Shown here: positions 58,456 to 64,000 of the stretch, piece by piece
Position numbering within the stretch: the first letter of the stretch is position 1
Layout: the number at the start of each line of letters is the position of its first letter
Assembly (NCBI GenBank): GCA_040221055.1
Contig: JAVJVN010000014.1
Location: 177,001 to 241,000 of the forward strand
DNA length: 64,000 nucleotides
From: Rhodothermales bacterium
GTDB taxonomy: Bacteria > Bacteroidota > Rhodothermia > Rhodothermales > UBA10348
Reading direction: 5' to 3'
Program-made: the position numbers and the translations under genes
Notes under the pieces: generated by a model
What the model saw: the letters and a program-made list of their open reading frames with translations, nothing else
Told to the model about the DNA's origin: nothing
Databases searched by the model: none

Positions 58456-61400
58456 CCCGTCGCCGTTACCGGACGTTCCTGGAGGGCACCGCGACGCGCA
58501 TCCCGCCAGTCACGTACGCGGTCGAGCATGCCGTGTGTGGAGACGTACACCGAGGGAATAAGGACGAGCGTTACGAGCGTCGATGCCGTCAAGCCGCCAA
58601 TCACAACGCGGGCCAGCGAGGCCTGGATTTCCGCACCAGCCCCGAAGCCCAGGGCGAGCGGAAGCAGTCCCAGGATGGTGGTCAGCGTGGTCATCAGGAT
58701 GGGGCGCAACCGCAAACGGCCAGCCTCCACCACGGCGTCCATCACATCCATGCCTTGCTCGCGGCGCAGCAGGTTGATATAGTCCACGAGCACAATGGCA
58801 TTGTTCACCACGATGCCGACCAACATGACGACCCCCATGATGCTCTGCATGTTCAGGCTCGTACCGGTCAGGAGCAGCGTCGGGACCACGCCCACGATGG
58901 CCACCGGAACGGAGAACATCACGATGAGCGGATCCAGGAACCGTTCGAACTGGCCGGCCATGACCATGTAGATGAGTACGAGCGCCAGTATGATGGTCAG
59001 CAGGAAGTCGCGTTGGGCCCGTTGCTGTTCTTCATATTCCCCCCCGATGGACGCGGAATACCCGCGCGGGAAGGTCATCTGTGCAAGATTGGATTGGACA
59101 AGCTCCACGACGTCTCCCAGGGGCACACCGTCTTCCAGGTTGGCATTCACGTAGGTGACGCGCTGGCCGGATACCCGCTGGATGGTGGTGGGGGCTCGGG
59201 ATCGGTCATTCCGGATGAGCGTGGAGACGGGAATGGTCTCCCCGTTGCCGGCGCGGACCGAGATGTTGTCCAGGTCCTGCAGGCTGAGCCGGTCTTCGGG
59301 CCGCAGGCGCACCATGATGGGAAATTCCTCGCCGTCCACCCGGAACTGTCCGGCCCGACTGCCGCCCAGACTGGTCTGAACGGCCCGTCCGACCTGCTGG
59401 ATGGTCAGGCCGAGGTTGGCAATCTTCTCCCGATCGAAGACCAGGTTCTCTTCAGGACGGCCTTCACGGCGGCTCAGACGAGCGTCGGCCACGCCCGGAA
59501 TGGCTTCCAACCGGTCGCGGATTTCGCGAGCCAGGGCATCGGCAACCTTGAGATCATAGCCCCGGATTTCAACTTCCACCGCCTCGGTCCCTCCGCCTGA
59601 GCTGAACAGACGCCGCAAGATCCAGAGTCCGCCCTGGGCATTCACCCGAAGTGAGACGCCGGGCAGGGTGCCCTCCAGTTGCCCCCGGAGTTGGTCGGCC
59701 AGTGCGGAAGGATCGATGGTCCGTTCGCCGGCCGGCTTCAGGTTGACTTCGATGGAAGCGTTGCCCCAGCGCACCTCCGTCGCTACATCTTCGATCTGAT
59801 CCATGGGGAGCAGGGGCAGGACGCGGGTCTTCAACTCGTCCAGGTACGTCTTGACGACCGCGATATTGGTGCCCTCGGCCATGTCCATGCTGATCTCGAT
59901 CTCGTCCGCCTCGGTGGGTGGTGCGAGTTCAACCGGGATGAGGGGGAGTGCCAGGACGGAGCCCACGACCAGGACGACGGCGGTCCCGAAGACGATCCAA
60001 CGGCGGTTGACGGCGGTCTTGAGGGACGACGAGTAACTGGATTCCAACCGGGTAAAGAATCGCTGGAACGCCGATTTCTTCTGGTGCTTCTCGTCCCCGG
60101 CCGTGAGAAAACGGGACGCCAGGACCGGTACCAGCGTGATGGCCACCAGGAGCGATGCGGCCAACGCAAACACCACGACGATGGCGAGTGCCTGGAACAT
60201 GTCACCCGTCGTGGAGCGCATGAACACCAGCGGGACGAAGATGACACAGGTGGTCAGCGTGGAGGCGATGATGGCGCCCACGACCTCCCTGGAACCGGTA
60301 CGCGCGGCTTCCATGAGCGAGGCCTTCTTTTCTTCCCGGTGTCGGACAATGTTTTCCAGGACCACGATGGCATTGTCCACCATTAATCCAATGCCGAGCG
60401 CCAGTCCACCGAAGGTCATCTGATTGAGGGTCATGCCGCCGAAGAACATCAAGCCGAAGGTCGCGATCACCGATATCGGTATGGCCAGCGCAATGATGAA
60501 CGTGGAGGAGCCGTTCCGCAGAAAGATGTACAGCACGAAAATGGCCAGCAGGCCGCCCCATAGCGCGGATGACTGCACGTTCGAGATGCTCTGCCGGATG
60601 AACGTGCTCTGGTCGCTGATGACGTGGAACGTCATTTCGGTCTGCTCGGCGTGAATGCGCTCCACTTCCCGCATGACGTTGTCCGCGACCTCGACCGTGT
60701 TGGCACCGCTCTGCTTCTGGATATCGAGACGCAGGACGGGGATGCCGTTCAGTTCCGACATCCGGTCGATGTCGGAAAAGCCGTCCACGACAGTGGCCAC
60801 ATCCTGGACCCGAACCGGCTTGTCACCGACGTACCGAATGACGGTATTCGCAATCTGCTCGACCGATTCGAATTCGCCGGAAGAACGGACGTACAGGTCT
60901 TTCACTCCTTCCTTCACGTTGCCCCCGGGCAGCTTCACGTTTTCGGCCGAGAGGGCCGACTGGACATCCTGCGGGGTGAGGCCGGCGGCCTGGAGCTTGT
61001 CCCGCTCCAGTTCAATCCGGATTTCCCGTTCGATGCCACCGCGGAGTTCGATAGTGCCGACGCCCGGAATCTGTTCGAATCGCTGGGCGAACTCCCGTTC
61101 AATCTTGCGGGTGGCTTCGTCGAGAGGGAATGTGGACTCCACGGCCAGCGTGACCACGGAGATGTTGTTGGGATCGAATTTCCAGATGCCGGGCGCCTGC
61201 ACTTCGGGGGGCAAGCCGCTCCGGATCCGGTCGAGGGCAGAGCGGACGTCGTTGGCCGCCTCGTCGGTGTTGGTCCCCTGGACAAACTCCAGGGTCACGC
61301 GCGAATTGCCTTCCGACGAACGGGACGTGACCCGCTCCACGTTGGGGATGCCGGCTACGGCGTTCTCAATGGGGTCCGTGACGATTTGTTCGATCTCTTC

Positions 61401-61571
61401 GGGTCCGACATTCGGGTAGTTCGCGAAGATGGTCAGCCGAGACAACTCAATGGGAGGCAACAGGTCGACCGGCAGATACCTGAATCCTGCCATCCCGATG
61501 GTGATGATGATCAGGTAGAACATGGCCGTCGCTACCGGACGGCGGACAGAGAGGTCGGTCAATGAGGACAT
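58452..61571 (-). CDS. RND efflux pump permease subunit (AcrB/HAE1 family)
   Basis: A 1,039-residue inner-membrane proton antiporter that exports drugs, metals or lipids through an outer-membrane channel. It has the RND layout with a repeated set of one helix, a large periplasmic domain and five or six helices. Signatures include the N-terminal SLTDLSVRRPVATAMFYL, SNPV-less variant GVVMLVGIVVNNAIVLVDY and the helix-4 segment GIGLMVDNAIVVLEN. The order adaptor-pump fits an efflux operon; no TolC-type channel gene is in the window. Confidence 0.95.
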   Translation of the reverse strand: MSSLTDLSVRRPVATAMFYLIIITIGMAGFRYLPVDLLPPIELSRLTIFANYPNVGPEEIEQIVTDPIENAVAGIPNVERVTSRSSEGNSRVTLEFVQGTNTDEAANDVRSALDRIRSGLPPEVQAPGIWKFDPNNISVVTLAVESTFPLDEATRKIEREFAQRFEQIPGVGTIELRGGIEREIRIELERDKLQAAGLTPQDVQSALSAENVKLPGGNVKEGVKDLYVRSSGEFESVEQIANTVIRYVGDKPVRVQDVATVVDGFSDIDRMSELNGIPVLRLDIQKQSGANTVEVADNVMREVERIHAEQTEMTFHVISDQSTFIRQSISNVQSSALWGGLLAIFVLYIFLRNGSSTFIIALAIPISVIATFGLMFFGGMTLNQMTFGGLALGIGLMVDNAIVVLENIVRHREEKKASLMEAARTGSREVVGAIIASTLTTCVIFVPLVFMRSTTGDMFQALAIVVVFALAASLLVAITLVPVLASRFLTAGDEKHQKKSAFQRFFTRLESSYSSSLKTAVNRRWIVFGTAVVLVVGSVLALPLIPVELAPPTEADEIEISMDMAEGTNIAVVKTYLDELKTRVLPLLPMDQIEDVATEVRWGNASIEVNLKPAGERTIDPSALADQLRGQLEGTLPGVSLRVNAQGGLWILRRLFSSGGGTEAVEVEIRGYDLKVADALAREIRDRLEAIPGVADARLSRREGRPEENLVFDREKIANLGLTIQQVGRAVQTSLGGSRAGQFRVDGEEFPIMVRLRPEDRLSLQDLDNISVRAGNGETIPVSTLIRNDRSRAPTTIQRVSGQRVTYVNANLEDGVPLGDVVELVQSNLAQMTFPRGYSASIGGEYEEQQRAQRDFLLTIILALVLIYMVMAGQFERFLDPLIVMFSVPVAIVGVVPTLLLTGTSLNMQSIMGVVMLVGIVVNNAIVLVDYINLLRREQGMDVMDAVVEAGRLRLRPILMTTLTTILGLLPLALGFGAGAEIQASLARVVIGGLTASTLVTLVLIPSVYVSTHGMLDRVRDWRDARRGALQERPVTATG

Positions 61572-61597
61572 GGGCGCTCCCGGTTACGCTGGTGGTA

Positions 61598-62977
61598 TTA
61601 CTCTGCTGTGGCGGCCGCTGCTGCGGAAGACGGTGCTGAAGCTGCATCCGTCGTGGATCCCGAGGATCGGACGCTGTCGGCCAATCGCTGCTGCTTTTCC
61701 ATGAACTGCAGGAGAAGGTCCTGGTCCTGGAGTGCCTGCAGGCTGGCCACGCGCTGCCACGGCACGGGCCGTGCGCGTGCCGACACATCCCCGGTGCGGC
61801 TGGCCAACATGTCCTGACCGACCGTGACGACCCAGTCGCCCATGACTATGCCCGTGACACCGGCAACGCCGCGCCCGCGCGCCATGACATTCACCGGCCG
61901 GAACTGCACCGGCGTCGCCTCCGTGAGGGGTGGTGGATTTGACGGATCGAATTCATCCGGCTCTTCAATGGGCGTTTCCTGGGCAAGGGAGGGCGCTACA
62001 AAGACGCCCATGAGCCCGGACGTCGGGTGCTCGAAGAGGGCGCTTTCCGGGACGAGGGTCGCCTGTTGCGATTCGCCATACAGGACGTCCACGGCAACGA
62101 ACATGCCCGGTCGCAGGACACGTCCGGGATTCGGTACGTCGATTTCAGCCGATGCGCTGAAACTACCCGCCTCCAGGAACGGCGAAATCCGGGACATGCG
62201 CGCGGTGATGAGCGTATCCGGGCGGCCATCAATGGAAATCAGGGCCGTCTGCCCGCGTTCAATGCGTGACATCATTCCGTCGGTAATGGAGACCTCCACC
62301 CGGACTTCGTCGAAATCACCGATCATGAAGAGCGGTGTGTTGGTGTCCACGCGTTGCCCGGCATCCACATTCCGCTGACCGACCATGCCGGAAAAGGGTG
62401 CCCGGACGATCGTTCTGCGGAGTGCCTCCTGGCGTTCCCGCACCGTGGATTCCGCCTGTGCAATGCGGGCGAGTGCTTGCAGGTGCGCCGCGCGGGCCGA
62501 CGCGACGTCGGTCATGGCCGCGTCGAATTGTTGCTGGCTCTGCAATTCTTTCTTGAACAGTTCCTCGGCGCGTGCAAACCGGGCTTCGGCCTCGTTGAGG
62601 GCCGCCTGTGTGCGCTCGGCGTCGGCTTCATTCAACTGGAGCTGAGCTTCGGCCTGCCGAAGCTGATCCTGGAACTGCTGGTCGCGCAAGTAGACCAACG
62701 CATCGCCGGCCTGGACGGTGTCGCCGTTCCGGACGGCCACTCGTTCCACCGGCGCCGAAATTTCGGGGTAGATCATGACCTGGTTGACCGCGCGAACAAT
62801 ACCGGACAGGCGCTGCTCCAGCGGGAGGGAGCCTACGCGCGCCTGGATGACTTCCACGGCCGGAGTGGTCGGTGCACCGAACCGACCCATGGGTCCGCCC
62901 CCCGAAGGGCTTTCAGAGCCGCAGCCGGAAAAAAGCAGGAAAACAGCGGCCGCGGTAAAAACAAAACGTGGGGACAT
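61598..62977 (-). CDS. RND efflux periplasmic adaptor (membrane fusion protein)
   Basis: A 459-residue lipoprotein: lipobox LFSGC with Cys19, then a biotinyl-lipoyl-like domain (VNQVMIYPEISAPVERVAV), a helical hairpin (QFQDQLRQAEAQLQLNEADAERTQAALNEAEARFARAEELF, residues about 108-148) and a beta-barrel. It pairs with the pump 26 nt downstream. A very acidic or Ala-rich C-terminal tail (SAAAAATAE) and long loop make it longer than MexA-type adaptors. The 216-bp upstream gap contains no clear operator. Confidence 0.93.
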   Translation of the reverse strand: MSPRFVFTAAAVFLLFSGCGSESPSGGGPMGRFGAPTTPAVEVIQARVGSLPLEQRLSGIVRAVNQVMIYPEISAPVERVAVRNGDTVQAGDALVYLRDQQFQDQLRQAEAQLQLNEADAERTQAALNEAEARFARAEELFKKELQSQQQFDAAMTDVASARAAHLQALARIAQAESTVRERQEALRRTIVRAPFSGMVGQRNVDAGQRVDTNTPLFMIGDFDEVRVEVSITDGMMSRIERGQTALISIDGRPDTLITARMSRISPFLEAGSFSASAEIDVPNPGRVLRPGMFVAVDVLYGESQQATLVPESALFEHPTSGLMGVFVAPSLAQETPIEEPDEFDPSNPPPLTEATPVQFRPVNVMARGRGVAGVTGIVMGDWVVTVGQDMLASRTGDVSARARPVPWQRVASLQALQDQDLLLQFMEKQQRLADSVRSSGSTTDAASAPSSAAAAATAE

Positions 62978-63193
62978 GTCGAATTTGGCAGGTAGAAACG
63001 TTCAGATCAGAACTTTGAATGATTCTGTAAGTGTTAGACGCCCGGACGGTTCTGTCCATTCCATCGAAATGACGACGTTTATCGTAAAGAATCGGGGAAG
63101 TTGACGCCTCAGAGGGTACATCCCGATCGTTGAACGGTTTGCAAACGGATGATCATATCCGAAACTCACATTCCACCAGTCATGCAGCGCATC

Positions 63194-63742
63194 ATGAAAC
63201 CTTTCATCGCAGCTTGTCTCCTGGCCGTATCATTCGTGGTGCCGGTCCAGGCCCAACCGGCTTCCGCCGTCCGGACGGCATCGTTCGTCGACGCCTCCGG
63301 CGATACGCCGGTCTTCTATTCATTGGAATCCAATACGCCGGTTTCGGCGACTCAAGCTGAGTTCGGCGGATGGGACATCTCCATGAAAGGCACGGAGTTG
63401 CGTGTGAACGGGGGTGTTGTCATGGTCGATTCGGCATTTGCTGAAGTCACCGAAGCCCCCGCTGACGGTTACGTCTCCGATACGCCTGAACAGACGGCCA
63501 TTCCCGGCGGCAGCGGGAAGGGGTGGTTCAATTACGATCCGACCACACACATCATTACGCCGGTCGAGAACCGGACGTTCGTGCTGAAACTGAAGAACGG
63601 TCGCTATGCCAAACTGCGTGTGACGGACTACTACCGCCAGGAGTTCACGGCCGCGGGACCGCAGCCGGTCCCGCGCCACTGGTCGTTCCGGTTCGAACTG
63701 GCCCCGGAAGGTTCGCGGCAGTTCGAGGCAGCGAAGGACTGA
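63194..63742 (+). CDS. HmuY-like protein
   Basis: A 182-residue exported protein (signal peptide ending VPVQAQ). The sequence pattern WDISMKGTELRVNGG, DGYVSDTPEQ and GWFNYDPTTHIITPVENRTFVLKLKNGRYAKLRVTDYYRQ (regions about 53-67, 84-95 and 114-153) matches the HmuY family, whose founding member in Porphyromonas is a haem-binding lipoprotein. HmuY family membership does not prove haem binding. No haem receptor is adjacent. The ATG at 63182 is an alternative start. Confidence 0.8.
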   Translation: MKPFIAACLLAVSFVVPVQAQPASAVRTASFVDASGDTPVFYSLESNTPVSATQAEFGGWDISMKGTELRVNGGVVMVDSAFAEVTEAPADGYVSDTPEQTAIPGGSGKGWFNYDPTTHIITPVENRTFVLKLKNGRYAKLRVTDYYRQEFTAAGPQPVPRHWSFRFELAPEGSRQFEAAKD

Positions 63743-63790
63743 CGGGCATGGCTGGTTCGTCCGGAACCAGCCTGCTCACGCGTCAAGCAT

Positions 63791-63827
63791 AAAAAAAGGG
63801 GGCGTCCTCACGGACGCCCCCTTTTTT
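63791..63827. terminator. Bidirectional terminator
   Basis: An A7 run, stem GGGGGCGTCC / GGACGCCCCC with a TCAC loop, and a T6 run lie between the HmuY-like gene (stop at 63742) and the convergent cupredoxin gene (stop at 63846). The symmetric A/T runs make it functional in both directions. Confidence 0.92.
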
Positions 63828-63845
63828 ACATCAGCCTGTTGAGGC

Positions 63846-64000
63846 TTATTCGACGATCATGACACCGCGCATGGTGCCATAGTGACCGGGGAACGTGCAA
63901 AGGAACTCATAACGTCCCGGCTCGCTCGGAGCCATGAACGTGATGGTGTCTTCCTCGCCCGGGCCCAGGAGGGCCGTGTGTGCCAGGGTCTGGCTCATGT
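63846..64000 (-). CDS. Cupredoxin / azurin-like protein (5' part outside the window)
   Basis: The final 51 residues of a blue-copper protein, with stop TAA at 63846. The C-terminal copper loop reads EFLCTFPGHYGTMRGVMIVE: the ligands Cys, His and Met of the type 1 site follow the azurin spacing (C-x4-H-x3-M). It probably carries electrons in the periplasm. The N-terminus and the first His ligand lie beyond position 64000. Confidence 0.85.
   Translation of the reverse strand, partial: MSQTLAHTALLGPGEEDTITFMAPSEPGRYEFLCTFPGHYGTMRGVMIVE

Noticed and set aside
1-64000. CRISPR arrays, tRNA or rRNA genes, prophage or transposase genes
   Set aside because: No regular repeat-spacer pattern, tRNA cloverleaf, rRNA-like sequence or phage/transposase protein was recognised. 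tRNA genes could be missed by eye; a covariance-model scan would decide.

Overview
The window is a continuous, gene-dense stretch of a GC-rich bacterial chromosome. I recognise about 60 protein genes. I see no rRNA, tRNA, CRISPR array, prophage or transposase gene. Several features point to the Bacteroidota/Rhodothermota side of the tree, most likely a Rhodothermales-like bacterium: two Por/T9SS-type C-terminal sorting domains, a GLPGLI protein next to an outer-membrane beta-barrel protein, DUF5777 and DUF6702 proteins, an HmuY-like protein, S46 and S9 dipeptidyl peptidases, and few Shine-Dalgarno sequences. The taxonomic placement is inference.

Layout. 1-3,987: recR (cut by the window edge), ybaB and dnaX, then small hypothetical and membrane genes. 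4,051-8,140: dinB, a small gene with a palindrome upstream, a saccharopine dehydrogenase-like reductase, and a divergent orphan ImuB-like inactive Y-family polymerase. 8,096-16,714 (minus strand): M24 peptidase, VOC protein, DUF6702, M1 peptidase, HupE/UreJ-like protein, a YCF48-type T9SS cargo protein, an outer-membrane protein and a Gfo/Idh/MocA oxidoreductase. 16,790-22,235: an LpxH-like phosphoesterase with a glycosyltransferase, SRPBCC and PspB-like genes, then a CDGSH / SnoaL / TrhO operon. 22,663-22,955: a 285-bp MITE-like element flanked by CTAG. 22,965-33,272: S9 peptidase; a cytochrome c / YceI / DUF5777 operon; the GLPGLI and beta-barrel pair; and an M20 / MarR / DUF6504 operon. 33,286-38,835: asnB, S46 peptidase, DUF302, cytochrome c and pnuC. 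38,941-45,718: ABC ATPase, an FtsX-type permease fused in frame to an AttH/CrtC-like lipocalin, and a vanadium-haloperoxidase-like T9SS cargo protein. 45,719-50,167: a TPR histidine kinase / response regulator / thioesterase operon and an inositol-monophosphatase-family gene. 50,189-58,455: PLP decarboxylase, sterol-desaturase-family protein, S10 carboxypeptidase, an RRM RNA-binding protein with a structured leader and clear terminator, a second S9 peptidase and a lipoprotein hydrolase. 58,452-64,000: RND pump and adaptor, an HmuY-like protein, a bidirectional terminator and the end of a cupredoxin gene.

Taken together, the genes suggest an aerobic or microaerobic heterotroph that degrades peptides outside the cytoplasm. 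It has seven exported or putatively exported peptidases (M24, M1, S9 twice, M20, S46 and S10), many secreted and outer-membrane proteins, and two damage-tolerance polymerase-family genes. Many neighbours overlap by 1-4 nt, indicating translational coupling, and several convergent pairs overlap by 29-110 nt.

The most interesting signals are the permease-lipocalin fusion, the MITE-like element, a shared 16-bp near-palindrome upstream of two unlinked envelope genes, a nested inverted repeat covering the ImuB-like start codon, and three conserved-looking but poorly understood gene sets (HupE / M1 / DUF6702, cytochrome c / YceI / DUF5777, and GLPGLI / beta-barrel).
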